Source of the DNA: Pseudomonadota bacterium
GTDB taxonomy: Bacteria; Pseudomonadota; Gammaproteobacteria; Xanthomonadales; Rhodanobacteraceae
Direction of reading: 5' to 3'
DNA length: 62,419 bases
Assembly: GCA_018240465.1 (NCBI GenBank)
Contig: JAFEFS010000087.1
Location: 1 to 62,419 of the forward strand
How positions within the stretch are numbered: position 1 is the stretch's first letter; every line of letters starts with the position of its first letter. Of this stretch, positions 1-8,674 are shown piece after piece. The position numbers were made by a program, and so were the translations under genes. The notes under the pieces were generated by a model, which was given only the letters and a program-made list of their open reading frames with translations, was not told the DNA's origin and did not search any database.

Positions 1-22
1 CACATTGACCCGGAGACCTTGC

Positions 23-409
23 ATGAAACGAGTTACCGGCATTGGCGGCATCTTTTTCAAGTCGAACGATTCGAAGGCACTGGCCGAGTGGTACCGGGTC
101 CACCTCGGCATCGAGGTCGAAGCATGGGGTGGCGCCGCGTTTCGCTGGGCATCCGCAGACAATCCGACCGGCGTTGGAACAACCGTATGGAGTCCGTTCA
201 AGGCCGACACGAGTTACTTCGAGCCGAGCCCGGCGCCTTTCATGATCAATTACCGTGTTGCCGATCTGCACGCCTTGCTCGCCGCGCTGCGCAGCGAAGG
301 CTGCAACGTTGTCGACAAGGTCGATGAGTCGGAGTACGGCAAGTTCGGCTGGGTCATCGACCCGGACGGCAACAAGCTGGAATTGTGGCAGCCGCCGGCT
401 GGGCAGTGA
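23..409 (+). CDS. VOC (glyoxalase/bleomycin-resistance fold) family protein
   Basis: A 128-residue single VOC-domain protein. It opens with a beta strand (GIGGIFFKSND) and the helix that follows (ALAEWYRVHLGIEVEAWGG), and ends with the typical C-terminal strand DPDGNKLELWQPP, whose Glu is a usual metal ligand in this fold. Family members are small metalloenzymes or binding proteins; the substrate cannot be read from sequence. I chose ATG at 23 because GGAG lies 8 bases upstream; an in-frame TTG at 5 would add six residues. A DGPF/YCII-type gene follows 73 bp downstream on the same strand, and VOC and DGPF genes are often neighbours. The left edge of the window is 22 bp away, so upstream context is missing. 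Confidence 0.88.
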   Translation: MKRVTGIGGIFFKSNDSKALAEWYRVHLGIEVEAWGGAAFRWASADNPTGVGTTVWSPFKADTSYFEPSPAPFMINYRVADLHALLAALRSEGCNVVDKVDESEYGKFGWVIDPDGNKLELWQPPAGQ

Positions 410-482
410 GCGCACGCGCCGACTTGTTGCGACGCAGCCCGAGCATGCGCCCGATGCCTGAAACGCCGAACGAACGCACCGA

Positions 483-875
483 ATGAACACGAACACTCCT
501 TGTTTCGAATACCTCGTCATCTCGCGCGGCCATTGGGACGCGTCCGCCTCGAAGGAAGACATCCAGCGCGCGATCGACGCGTTCTACGTCTGGCACGAGC
601 GCATGGTCGCCGAGGGCCGGATGAAACACGGATCACGGCTGATGAAGGACGGCAAGTCCGTCTCGCGCCACGGCGTGACTGACGGACCCTACACCGAAGC
701 GAAGGAAGTGATCGGTGGCTACTGGTTCGTGTACGCGCGCAGCCTCGAGGAGGCGGCGCAACTGCTCGCGCAGAATCCTTGCCTCGGCTATGGCCTCGTC
801 AACGAGGTGCGCGAACTCGATCCGGTGCCGGGCAGTGCGTTCGCCGTGACTGCGGAAACGCCGCCACGCGGCTGA
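483..875 (+). CDS. YCII-related (DGPF domain) protein
   Basis: A 130-residue protein of the YciI/DGPF family (small ferredoxin-like alpha/beta fold). The signature stretch TDGPYTEAKEVIGGYW near residues 66-81 is the DGPF motif, here with Tyr in place of Phe. The C-terminal helix (SLEEAAQLLAQNP) is also typical. The biochemical role of these proteins is poorly defined; they are best known as partners of ECF sigma factors. No sigma factor lies beside this copy, but a second DGPF gene at 13781 does adjoin one. Start ATG at 483. It is probably co-transcribed with the VOC gene upstream. Confidence 0.85.
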   Translation: MNTNTPCFEYLVISRGHWDASASKEDIQRAIDAFYVWHERMVAEGRMKHGSRLMKDGKSVSRHGVTDGPYTEAKEVIGGYWFVYARSLEEAAQLLAQNPCLGYGLVNEVRELDPVPGSAFAVTAETPPRG

Positions 876-964
876 CCCGCATTGCCTCGCGTGTTGCGCT
901 GCGATGGAGCATCTGCTCTAGCGCCGGCCTTTAGCCTCGCTCATGTCTGCCGCGCGCGCGGCGC

Positions 965-2557
965 ATGGATTTCCGCATGAAGTACGACTGCATCATCGTC
1001 GGTGCCGGATCGGCCGGTTGCGTGCTGGCCAACCGCTTGAGCGAAGACCCGAACCGGCGCGTGCTGCTGCTCGAAGCCGGCCCGTCCGACTGGCACCCGT
1101 TCATCCACATGCCCGCCGGCCTCGCCAAACTGGCCGGCAACAAGAGCGTCAACTGGGACTATTCCACCGAACCCGAGGCGCAGCTCGACAATCGTCGACT
1201 GTGGTGGCCGCGCGGCAAGGTGCTCGGCGGCTCGAGTTCGATCAACGCGATGTGCTATATCCGCGGCGATGCGCGCGACTACGACGAATGGGCGCGTCTG
1301 GTCGGCGACGGGCGCTGGGCCTGGCAGAACGTGCTGACCTACTTCAAGCGCGCCGAAGGCAACACACGCGGCGCAAGCGACCTGCACGGCGCGGATGGGC
1401 CGCTGGCCGTGCAGGATCTGCGTTGCCGCAACGTGTTGACCGACGTGTTCGTCACCGGCGCAGGGGAATGCGGTCACGCGCTCAACCCCGATTTCAATGG
1501 CGCACATCAGGAAGGTTTCGGTGCGTACCAGGTCACGCAGAAGAACAGCGCGCGTTGTTCCACCGCGGTCGGCTATCTGCGCCCCGCGCAAAAGCGCCCG
1601 AACCTCAGCATACGCACGCACGCGCGCACCGAGCGCGTGCTGTTCGACGGGCACCGCGCGATCGGCGTCGATTACCGTCACGGCGGCCGCCTCACGCGCG
1701 CGGAGGGTGGCGAAGTGATCCTCTGCGGCGGCGCGATCAACTCGCCGCAACTGCTGATGCTCTCGGGCATCGGCCCGGCCGATCATCTGCGCGCGCACGG
1801 CATTCGCGTCGTGCAGGATCTCGGCGGCGTTGGCGCGAACCTGCAGGATCACCTCGACATCTGCACGCTGCAGCAGTGCACGCAGCCGGTCAGCTACGAC
1901 CGGCTCAACGACGTCGCCGTGCTGCTCAAGTATCTGGCAAAGCGCGATGGCCCGGGCACGTCGAACATCGCCGAGGCCGGCGGCTTCGTGCGCACGAAGT
2001 GGGCGACGGACGAGCGCTGCGACCTGCAATTCCATTTCATCCCCGCACTGCTCGACGACCATGGCCGCCATCGCCTGCCCGGCTACGGCTTCACCATGCA
2101 CGCGTGCATGCTGCGGCCGAGGAGCCGCGGCACGATCCGCCTCGCGTCCGCCGATCCGGGCACCAAACCGGAGATACGCGCCAACTATCTCAGCGACGCC
2201 GAAGGCTACGATTTGAAGATGCTGATCGAAGGCGTCAAGCGGTCGCGCGACATCTTCGCCGCACCGGCGTTCGATGCCTATCGCGGTGCCGAGGTCTATC
2301 CCGGCGCGGACGTGCGCGACGACGCCGCGATCACGGCGTTCATCCGGCGCAAGGCGGAGACCGTCTACCACCCGGTCGGCACCTGCCGCATGGGCAACGA
2401 CGACGATGCCGTGGTCGATGCGGCGTTGCGCGTGCGTGGCGTACCGGGCCTGCGCGTCGTCGACGCCTCGGTGATGCCGACGCTGCCGGGCGGCAACACC
2501 AACGCACCGACGATCATGATCGCCGAGCACGCGGCGGAGCTGATCCGTTCCGCGTAG
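965..2557 (+). CDS. GMC family FAD-dependent oxidoreductase (choline/alcohol dehydrogenase type)
   Basis: A 530-residue glucose-methanol-choline oxidoreductase. The N-terminal FAD-binding Rossmann motif GAGSAG is at residues 13-18. The GMC signatures follow: GKVLGGSSSINAMCYIRG near residue 85 and the region GGAINSPQLLMLSGIGP near 258. The C-terminal catalytic part carries YHPVGTCRMG with the active-site His at about 469, then GGNTNAPTIMIAEHAAELI. Length fits the bacterial choline-dehydrogenase/alcohol-dehydrogenase subgroup. No betB or betI neighbour is present, so a choline role is not supported; an aliphatic or polyethylene-glycol type alcohol dehydrogenase is equally possible. ATG at 977 (MKYDCIIVG) is an alternative start close to the FAD motif. 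Confidence 0.92.
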   Translation: MDFRMKYDCIIVGAGSAGCVLANRLSEDPNRRVLLLEAGPSDWHPFIHMPAGLAKLAGNKSVNWDYSTEPEAQLDNRRLWWPRGKVLGGSSSINAMCYIRGDARDYDEWARLVGDGRWAWQNVLTYFKRAEGNTRGASDLHGADGPLAVQDLRCRNVLTDVFVTGAGECGHALNPDFNGAHQEGFGAYQVTQKNSARCSTAVGYLRPAQKRPNLSIRTHARTERVLFDGHRAIGVDYRHGGRLTRAEGGEVILCGGAINSPQLLMLSGIGPADHLRAHGIRVVQDLGGVGANLQDHLDICTLQQCTQPVSYDRLNDVAVLLKYLAKRDGPGTSNIAEAGGFVRTKWATDERCDLQFHFIPALLDDHGRHRLPGYGFTMHACMLRPRSRGTIRLASADPGTKPEIRANYLSDAEGYDLKMLIEGVKRSRDIFAAPAFDAYRGAEVYPGADVRDDAAITAFIRRKAETVYHPVGTCRMGNDDDAVVDAALRVRGVPGLRVVDASVMPTLPGGNTNAPTIMIAEHAAELIRSA

Positions 2558-2580
2558 GGGCACGGCTGCCGTGCGGAACG
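2546..2580 (+). terminator. Hairpin overlapping the stop of the GMC gene
   Basis: A two-part inverted repeat: outer arms CGTTCC / GGAACG at 2546-2551 and 2575-2580, inner arms GCACGG / CCGTGC at 2560-2565 and 2569-2574 with a 3-nt loop. The GMC stop codon at 2555-2557 lies in the asymmetric internal loop. There is no T tract, so an intrinsic terminator is only a suggestion. Confidence 0.4.
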
Positions 2581-2674
2581 CGGCGATGGCAGATGTCCGG
2601 ATTGGACAACGGCGTCCCGCTCGACGCGGGCAACCCGAGGCCTTCGCCTTGGCAGCGGAAGCAGCGAAGGCGCT

Positions 2675-2701
2675 GGATTCCGGCTTCCACGGGAATGACG
2701 A
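2675..2701 (+). repeat. Dispersed palindromic repeat unit (GGATTCC...GGAATGACGA type)
   Basis: An imperfect palindrome of the widespread proteobacterial type GGATTCCGGC-loop-GGGAATGACGA. Closely related units occur at 28417-28442 and 28451-28477. The gap between the GMC gene and the regulator gene (2558-2737) otherwise holds only smaller palindromes such as CCTTCGC / GCGAAGG at about 2641 and 2664; no gene is seen there. Confidence 0.6.
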
Positions 2702-2737
2702 ACGCGGAATGCCAGCGCGCGCCGCAACGGCCGCGGA

Positions 2738-3388
2738 CTATTTCTGCCGCAGTACCAGCTGTTGCAACAGGACGCTCGCCTGCGTGCGATTGCGCACGCC
2801 GAGCTTCTCGAAGATGGCGCTGACGTGTGCCTTGACGGTGCGCTCCTGGATGCCGAGCGAGTCGGCGATCTGCTTGTTGAGGCGACCTTCGCCGATCTGC
2901 GCGAGCACGCGGAACTGCTGGCCGGTCAGGCGCGACAGGCGTGCGGCAAGCACGGCATCGGCCGGGTCGCTCTGCGCCGAGTCGAGCGCGTGCGCGAGCG
3001 CCGGCGGCAGCCAGCGTTCTCCGGCGAGCACGGCGCGGATTGCGATGCCGATGTCCGCCGGCGGCGTGCTCTTCGGCACGAAGCCGACCGCGCCGTGGTC
3101 GAGCGCGCGACGCACGACGCCGGCCTCCTCGGAGGCGGAGACGACAAGCACGGCGACTGCGGGAAACTGCGCGCGCAGCGCGGCCAGGCCGGTCAGGCCG
3201 TGACTGTCGCGCATGTGCAGGTCGAGCAGGACGAGGTCGGTATCGGCTTCGGCTTCGAGCCGTGCGATCACGCCGGCAAGGTCGTCAGCCTCGGCGACCA
3301 CCGCATCGGGCTCGGCCTGCATCACCGCGCTGCGCAGCGCGGCGCGGAACAGCGGATGATCGTCGGCAATCAGGATGCGCGTGCCCAT
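2738..3388 (-). CDS. NarL/FixJ-type response regulator with LuxR helix-turn-helix
   Basis: A 216-residue two-domain regulator. The receiver domain starts at ILIADDHPLFRAALRS (acidic pair D9-D10), with the phospho-acceptor Asp56 in LVLLDLHMRD and the conserved Lys in GFVPKSTP. The C-terminal LuxR/GerE helix-turn-helix covers about residues 150-212 (LTGQQFRVLAQIGEGRLNKQ, then SLGIQERTVKAHVSAIFEKL). The start is the ATG directly before GTRILIADDHP; upstream in-frame codons do not belong to the domain. No histidine kinase is adjacent, so it is an orphan regulator here. It is divergent, by 67 bp, from the hydroxybutyrate-oligomer hydrolase gene, which is a plausible target. Its own target and signal are unknown. 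Confidence 0.93.
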   Translation of the reverse strand: MGTRILIADDHPLFRAALRSAVMQAEPDAVVAEADDLAGVIARLEAEADTDLVLLDLHMRDSHGLTGLAALRAQFPAVAVLVVSASEEAGVVRRALDHGAVGFVPKSTPPADIGIAIRAVLAGERWLPPALAHALDSAQSDPADAVLAARLSRLTGQQFRVLAQIGEGRLNKQIADSLGIQERTVKAHVSAIFEKLGVRNRTQASVLLQQLVLRQK

Positions 3389-3455
3389 CGGCGCGCACTG
3401 TAGCAGTTCGCTGGTGCCCGATGTACGCATGGTATCGTTGCCAGCGGAGGCAGCG

Positions 3456-5222
3456 ATGTCGATAACCTTTCCGCTCGGCACCATCCGCGAAACCACGCAT
3501 CACGGCGGCGACGATCTTGTCAGCGCCGGGCTCGGCCTGGCCGGGCTGCGCGCGGCGCCCGCGCCGTTCGCCGATACGGCCGCACCCATACCGGCGGAAC
3601 TGCGCCGGCGCGCGATCCAGACGGCGTGGACCGGCATCGCCGACCTCGGCCCGCTCGGCGGCTACGGTGCGGTCTACGGCGCCGTGCCGAAGGTCGATGG
3701 CCGCGAGTACCAGGCGTTCGCACGCGTCGCAGGCTCGACCCAACCGCATCGCGTGCTCGCGCAGATACCGGACAGCTTCGACGCCGATGCGCGCTGCCTG
3801 ATCGTGACCGCATCGTCGGGTTCGCGCGGCATCTACGGCGCGATCGCGGTCGCCGGCGTGTGGGGACTCGCGCATCGCTGCGCGGTCGCCTACACCGACA
3901 AGGGCGCCGGCTCGGGTTACTTCGACACGGCGACGGACAGCGGCGTTGCGCTCGACGGCACGCGCGCCGAATGCGGCGCGGCCGAACTCGAGTTCGTGCC
4001 GACCGACTGGTCCGGCGATGCCGGCATTGCGATCAAGCATGCGCACTCGACCGACAATCCCGAGGCGCATTGGGGCGAGCATCTGCTGCAGGCCGCGCAG
4101 TTCGGCCTCGCCATGCTCGACCGCGCGTTTCCGCAGGCCGCACCGTTCACCCCGCAGAACACGCGGATCATCGCGGCCGGCCTGTCCAACGGTGGCGCGG
4201 CGGCACTGCAAGCGGCGGGGCTCGACGCCGCGGGTTGGCTGGCTGGCGTCGTCGCGGTGGAGCCGAACGTCCATGTCGCGAACGTCGACGGCAGCCACGC
4301 GAGACCGCTCTACGACTATGCGAGCGAGGCGGCGCTGCTCACGCCCTGCGCGCTGCTCGATGCGCGTTTCGACACGGTCCGCGGCGTGCTGGCGAGGCTG
4401 CCGGGCAACGCCATCGCGGGCTGGGCCGCGCGCTGCGCCAGTCTGGTCGATGCCGGCATCGTGCCGGCCGGCAGCACACCGGCGCAGGCCGCGGAAGCGC
4501 TCGCGCGCCTGCGCGCGGGCGGCTGGGAAGACGGCGCGCTCGCGACCGCGGCGAGCACGGCGGCCTACGATATCTGGCGCGCGTTCGGCGCGACCTACGC
4601 GAGCGCGTACACGCGAAGCCGCGTCGGCGCGATGCCGGGCGGTTTCCGCTTCACGGCACTCGACGCCGACTTCCGACCGCGCCAGGCGACCACGACCGAA
4701 CGCGCCGCCTGGTGGAGCGACGCGAGCGGCATTCCACCGGGCGCCGGCGTATTCCTCGGCGAGGCCGCGCCAGGGCACGGTGCCGATCCGAACTGGCCCG
4801 GCCTCATGGCTTTGCGCGGACTGTGGACCGGCGACGGCGACCCGGCGATACGCCTGCGCGAATCGGTGCAGGCAACGCAGGCACGGCTGCCGCGCAAGGA
4901 GTTGCCGATCTTCCTCGTCCACGGCGCCGAGGATGGGCTGATTCCGCCGACGTTTTCATCGGATGCCTATCTCGCCTGGCTGCGCGCGCACGGACGCGAC
5001 GCGGCGTACTGGCGCGTGCCGCATGCGCAGCACTTCGATTCGTTTCTCGCCTGGCCCGGCTTCGGCGAACGCTACGTGCCGATGCTGGCGTATGCCTACG
5101 TCGCGCTCGATCGCATGTTCGCGCACGTCGTGCGCGGCACGCCGCTCGATGCGGGCGCGACACCGCAGGCGCGGCCGCGCGGCGCAGGCGCGCTCGAAGC
5201 GAGGCATCTTGCGTTGACGTAG
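3456..5222 (+). CDS. D-(-)-3-hydroxybutyrate oligomer hydrolase (3HBOH family)
   Basis: A 588-residue alpha/beta-hydrolase related to 3-hydroxybutyrate-oligomer hydrolases, which cleave short 3HB oligomers made during polyhydroxybutyrate breakdown. The nucleophile elbow GLSNGG contains Ser244. The likely acid and base are the Asp in FLVHGAEDGLIPP and the His in VPHAQHFDSF near the C-terminus. The family-typical start region (DLVSAGLGLAGL) is intact. GGAGG at 3446-3450 sits 5 bases before ATG 3456, which decides the start. With that start there is no recognisable signal peptide, suggesting an intracellular enzyme or a lost export signal; described relatives are up to about 700 residues. No PHB synthase or depolymerase is in the window. 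Confidence 0.85.
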   Translation: MSITFPLGTIRETTHHGGDDLVSAGLGLAGLRAAPAPFADTAAPIPAELRRRAIQTAWTGIADLGPLGGYGAVYGAVPKVDGREYQAFARVAGSTQPHRVLAQIPDSFDADARCLIVTASSGSRGIYGAIAVAGVWGLAHRCAVAYTDKGAGSGYFDTATDSGVALDGTRAECGAAELEFVPTDWSGDAGIAIKHAHSTDNPEAHWGEHLLQAAQFGLAMLDRAFPQAAPFTPQNTRIIAAGLSNGGAAALQAAGLDAAGWLAGVVAVEPNVHVANVDGSHARPLYDYASEAALLTPCALLDARFDTVRGVLARLPGNAIAGWAARCASLVDAGIVPAGSTPAQAAEALARLRAGGWEDGALATAASTAAYDIWRAFGATYASAYTRSRVGAMPGGFRFTALDADFRPRQATTTERAAWWSDASGIPPGAGVFLGEAAPGHGADPNWPGLMALRGLWTGDGDPAIRLRESVQATQARLPRKELPIFLVHGAEDGLIPPTFSSDAYLAWLRAHGRDAAYWRVPHAQHFDSFLAWPGFGERYVPMLAYAYVALDRMFAHVVRGTPLDAGATPQARPRGAGALEARHLALT

Positions 5223-5311
5223 CGGCGCTTGCGTTGCCTGCTCTTGCGGCAACCACGCTCGATGCGGGGCGGCCCCGCGGAGCGCGACGAATCGCGCCCC
5301 GCGTTTACCTG

Positions 5312-6631
5312 TCAGGACTCGCGCAGCGCCGTCGTCACCGGCAACCGCGCCGCGCGCAGCGCCGGATACAAACCGCCGATGAAGCCGATCGCGAGCGCCC
5401 ACTTGAGGCCGGTCCACAGCACCGACGGGGCGACGTGGAACTGGAACGTCAGCGCGCCCGTGCTCCCGCCCGCGAGCGTGGACGCGGTGTAGCCGTTGAA
5501 GATCAGCCACGCAATCAGGCCGCCGAGCGCGCCGCCGATCAGCGCCAGCAGCATCGTCTCGAGCATGATCGCGACGACGACGGGCAGGCCGCGGAAACCG
5601 ATCGCGCGCAAGGTCGCGATCTCGCGCGCGCGCGTCGCGACTGCGGCGAACATGGTGTTGAGCGCACCGAACACCGCGCCGATCGCCATGATCGCGCCGA
5701 CCACGCTGCCGATGATCGTGATGATCTTGGACATGCCCTCGGACTGCTTGCTGAAATAGCCGAGCGTGGTGTCGACATCGACCTGCAGACGCGGGTCGGA
5801 CGTCAGCGCGGCCTTGAACGGCTCGAACGCGTCCGCTCCGGTCAGGCGCGCGAACACCGTGGTCACGCTCGACCCGCGCCGGTAGGCGGCGCCGACGATC
5901 TGCGCATCGGCCCAGATTTCGGATTCGAACGAATCGCCGGTCGCGAAGACGCCGCTGACGGTCCAGAGCTGGCTGCCGAGCTTGATCTCCTTGCCCGGCT
6001 CGAGGCCGGAAAAATTCGCCTGCGCACCCTTGCCGGCGACGAGCTCGTACTTGCCCGGTTCGGGTTTGCGTCCGGCGAGGATCTTCGCGTTCTTGCGCAG
6101 CTTCCACGCTTCCTCGCCGATGCCGCGCAATTGCACACTGCCGAAATCGTCGCTGCTCTTGGCGTTCTTGAGCGGCAGGTTCGCGGCCACGACCAGTTCG
6201 GCCGAAACGATCGGCTTGCCTTCGGCGTCCTTGGCGACGCCCGGCGCCTGCCCGATCACGAGCACGCTGTCGTGGCTGAGCACCGAGGAAACCTCCGAAG
6301 CCGACGCGCCGCGCAACACGATCGCCGTGTCGGCGCTGCCGGTGCTGCGCAGCGTGTCCGCATAGCCTTGCGCCATCGCGAACAGCGCGACGAGCACGCC
6401 GACGACGCCGGCGATGCCGATCACGATGACCGCGGACGAACCCAGGCGCTGGCCCAGCGTGCTGACGCCTACGCCGGTGACGGAAGCCGCCTGCTGCCCG
6501 CGGCGCGTCAGGCCCATCCACGCGGCGAGCGCCAGCGCGATGACGACGAGCCCCTGCCACGGCAGGACGACGAAAAAGACGATGCTCAGAAGGACGACGA
6601 GAAACGTCGCAAGGCCGGTCAGGAATTTCAT
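5312..6631 (-). CDS. ABC transporter permease, MacB/FtsX type (second permease)
   Basis: A 439-residue membrane protein with the FtsX/MacB permease layout: two N-terminal hydrophobic stretches before residue 45 and another near residue 75 (AVIVIGIAGVVGVLVALFAM), a large periplasmic domain (about 95-300), then three C-terminal helices including the FtsX core ITIIGSVVGAIMAIGAVFGA. The conserved end LPVTTALRE resembles the paired permease. It is the last gene of a four-gene operon read right to left (adaptor 8675-9931, ATPase 7817-8506, permease 6644-7804, this gene), with a 12-bp gap to the preceding permease. The export substrate is unknown; such systems move lipids, peptides or antibiotics. 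Confidence 0.9.
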   Translation of the reverse strand: MKFLTGLATFLVVLLSIVFFVVLPWQGLVVIALALAAWMGLTRRGQQAASVTGVGVSTLGQRLGSSAVIVIGIAGVVGVLVALFAMAQGYADTLRSTGSADTAIVLRGASASEVSSVLSHDSVLVIGQAPGVAKDAEGKPIVSAELVVAANLPLKNAKSSDDFGSVQLRGIGEEAWKLRKNAKILAGRKPEPGKYELVAGKGAQANFSGLEPGKEIKLGSQLWTVSGVFATGDSFESEIWADAQIVGAAYRRGSSVTTVFARLTGADAFEPFKAALTSDPRLQVDVDTTLGYFSKQSEGMSKIITIIGSVVGAIMAIGAVFGALNTMFAAVATRAREIATLRAIGFRGLPVVVAIMLETMLLALIGGALGGLIAWLIFNGYTASTLAGGSTGALTFQFHVAPSVLWTGLKWALAIGFIGGLYPALRAARLPVTTALRES

Positions 6632-6643
6632 CGTTGGTCTCCG

Positions 6644-7804
6644 TTAACGGCCCGCGAGGGCATCGACGATATTGAGCCGCATCGCGCGCAGCGCCGGCAG
6701 GCCGCCGATCACGAGGCCGATCGCGAGCGCCAGCGCGACGCCGAGCACCCAGGTCGTGCCGCCCACGCGCGGAAGGTTCAGCACGCCGCCGCTGCCCTGG
6801 CTGATCGCCGGTGACAACACGCTGACGAGGGCCAGGCCGATGATGCCGCCGAGCAGGAGCAGCAGCACCGATTCGGCCAGCACCATGCCGAGCACGCTCG
6901 TGTTCGAAAAGCCGATCGTCTTGAGCACGGCAAGCTCGGAGGTGCGCTCGCGCACGGCCTGCATCATCGTGTTGCCGGTGAGCAGCAGCAGGGTGAAGAA
7001 CACCGCGCCCATGATCGAGGTTACGATGAGACTGATGTTGACCGACTGCTTGATCCAGTTCGCCATCACCGCCTGCTCGGTCATCGTCTTGGTTTCGTGG
7101 TCCGAGTTGGCCGACAGCGCGTCGATCGCCTTGGCCACGCGATCGGCGTCGTTGACGTCCTTCACGCGGCTGATGTACCAGCCGACCTGGCCGCGATTGT
7201 ACGGCGTGGTCTCGTCGAAGTTCTTCCAGTGCAGGATGATCATCTGGCTCTGGAACGCCTTGCCGTCCTTCGACTTCATCACGCCGAGCAGGTCGAAGTT
7301 CCAGTTCTTCGAGCCCTCCTTGTTCGGGAAGATCTGCGACTGCAGCGGAATCTTGTCGCCGATCTTCCAGCCGTATTTCTTGATCAGCGCCTCACCCGCG
7401 AGAATGCCGTTCTGCGTGGCGTCCCAGGCTTTGCGCTGCGCCGGATCGACTTCGACTTCGGGGTAGACATCGAGATAGTTCGGGCTCACCGCAAACGTGA
7501 AAATCTGGTTGTGCGGGTCCTGATAGGCGCCGCCGAACCAGTTCGCATAGGCCACGTCCTTGACACCGTCGACCGCAGCGATCCGCGATTCCAGCGCGGA
7601 GGGCAGCGTCTGGATGAAAGACAGGCGCGATTGGGTCTGCAGCCGCTCGGCGCCGTTCACGCTCTGCCCGGCCTGTTCGAACGACACGCGCACGGCATCG
7701 AGCAGGCCGAACAGCAGGAAAGCCGCGGTGATCGACACGAGGGTAAGGATCGTGCGCGTCTTGCGGCGGAACAGCGCCGCCCAGATGAGATGCAGATATT
7801 TCAT
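6644..7804 (-). CDS. ABC transporter permease, MacB/FtsX type (first permease)
   Basis: A 386-residue FtsX-type permease. It starts with a cytoplasmic stretch and a membrane helix ([20 protein letters not shown]), has a periplasmic MacB_PCD-like region at about residues 40-260, and ends with three membrane helices ([19 protein letters not shown], then [20 protein letters not shown], then [20 protein letters not shown]) and the usual tail [10 protein letters not shown]. Start ATG at 7804, 12 bp after the ATPase stop; the next permease starts 12 bp after this gene ends. The tight equal spacing supports one transcript and a heterodimeric permease. Confidence 0.92.
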   Translation of the reverse strand: MKYLHLIWAALFRRKTRTILTLVSITAAFLLFGLLDAVRVSFEQAGQSVNGAERLQTQSRLSFIQTLPSALESRIAAVDGVKDVAYANWFGGAYQDPHNQIFTFAVSPNYLDVYPEVEVDPAQRKAWDATQNGILAGEALIKKYGWKIGDKIPLQSQIFPNKEGSKNWNFDLLGVMKSKDGKAFQSQMIILHWKNFDETTPYNRGQVGWYISRVKDVNDADRVAKAIDALSANSDHETKTMTEQAVMANWIKQSVNISLIVTSIMGAVFFTLLLLTGNTMMQAVRERTSELAVLKTIGFSNTSVLGMVLAESVLLLLLGGIIGLALVSVLSPAISQGSGGVLNLPRVGGTTWVLGVALALAIGLVIGGLPALRAMRLNIVDALAGR

Positions 7805-7816
7805 GACGGCGCTCCC

Positions 7817-8506
7817 TCAGACGTGCGCGGCTTGTTCGACCAGCGCGCCTTTGTCCAGATGCAGGGTGTGGCTCGCGTACTCGGCGGCTTTCGGGTCATG
7901 CGTGACCATGACGATGGTCTTGCCGTGCTGGCGATTGAGCGTCTGCAACAGGCCGAGCACGTCTTCGGCGGATTGGCGGTCGAGGTCGCCGGTCGGCTCG
8001 TCGCAGACCAGCAAGGTCGGGTCGGACACGATCGCGCGCGCGATCGCGACGCGCTGCTGCTGGCCGCCCGACAGTTCGGTCGGCTTGTGCCCGGCGCGGT
8101 CGGCAAGGCCGACGAGCTGCAGCGCGATCGCCGCGTTCTTCCTGCGCTGCGCTGCGCCGAGTTTGGTCAGCAGCAGCGGCAGTTCGACGTTCTTCTGCGC
8201 CGACAGCATCGGCAGCAGGTTGTAGAACTGGAAGATGAAGCCGACGTTGGATGCGCGCCACTTCGCCAACGCGCCCTGGTTGAGGTTGTCGATGCGCGCG
8301 CCACCGACGCTGATCTGGCCCTGGGTCGGCGAGTCGAGGCCGCCGATCAGGTTGAGCAGCGTCGTCTTGCCCGAACCGGACGGCCCCATCAGCGCGAGGA
8401 AATCGCCCTGCGCGATGTTCAGATCGACGTGATGCAACACCTCGACCTTCTGCTTGCCGCGCTCGTACACCTTGCTGACATTGCGGATTTCGACCAGCGT
8501 ACTCAT
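7817..8506 (-). CDS. ABC transporter ATP-binding protein (MacB/LolD type)
   Basis: A 229-residue nucleotide-binding subunit with all motifs: Walker [13 protein letters not shown]-loop [10 protein letters not shown], signature [14 protein letters not shown], Walker [13 protein letters not shown] and the switch His in [10 protein letters not shown]. The sequence belongs to the LolD/MacB-type ATPases that pair with FtsX-like permeases. The start is ATG 8506 ([17 protein letters not shown]), preceded by AGGAG on the minus strand; longer in-frame reading runs into a repeat. It lies in the operon between the adaptor and the first permease. The 168-bp gap to the adaptor gene holds dispersed repeats. 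Confidence 0.95.
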   Translation of the reverse strand: MSTLVEIRNVSKVYERGKQKVEVLHHVDLNIAQGDFLALMGPSGSGKTTLLNLIGGLDSPTQGQISVGGARIDNLNQGALAKWRASNVGFIFQFYNLLPMLSAQKNVELPLLLTKLGAAQRRKNAAIALQLVGLADRAGHKPTELSGGQQQRVAIARAIVSDPTLLVCDEPTGDLDRQSAEDVLGLLQTLNRQHGKTIVMVTHDPKAAEYASHTLHLDKGALVEQAAHV

Positions 8507-8532
8507 GCCTGAACTCCTCTCTGCTTTTTTCT

Positions 8533-8670
8533 TCCCTGCTCCCGCCGGGAGTAAGGTGGCGCGAAGCGCCGGATGAGGGAAAACCTCTCGACTTCCAACT
8601 CTCACTTCAATCTGCAACGCCCTTCCCTCATCCGCCCTTCGGGCACTTTCTCGCGCGGAGGGAAGGGAAG
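8533..8670. repeat. Pair of inverted dispersed repeats inside the ABC efflux operon
   Basis: Two facing copies of a common intergenic repeat family. Copy one (about 8533-8580, minus orientation) reads TCCCTCATCCGGCGCTTCGC; copy two (about 8621-8670, plus orientation) has the related core CCCTCATCCGCCCTTCGGGC followed by ACTTTCTCGCGCGGAGGG. Their CCTCATCCG cores can pair with each other, and each unit forms its own hairpin. Located between adaptor and ATPase genes, where a folded RNA could lower downstream expression or stabilise mRNA segments. Confidence 0.7.
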
Positions 8671-8674
8671 ATCG

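Noticed and set aside
965..2557. Naming the GMC oxidoreductase betA
   Set aside because: No betaine-pathway neighbour (betB, betI, transporter) and several GMC subfamilies share the visible motifs.
941..2563. A 540-codon open frame on the minus strand opposite the GMC gene
   Set aside because: Arg/Ala/Asp/Val-rich composition, no domain signature, mirrors the coding strand of a clearly real gene; typical antisense shadow in GC-rich DNA.
3626..6814. A 1,062-codon plus-strand open frame across the hydrolase and permease genes
   Set aside because: Arg-rich low-complexity translation with no motifs, overlapping two well-supported genes on both strands.
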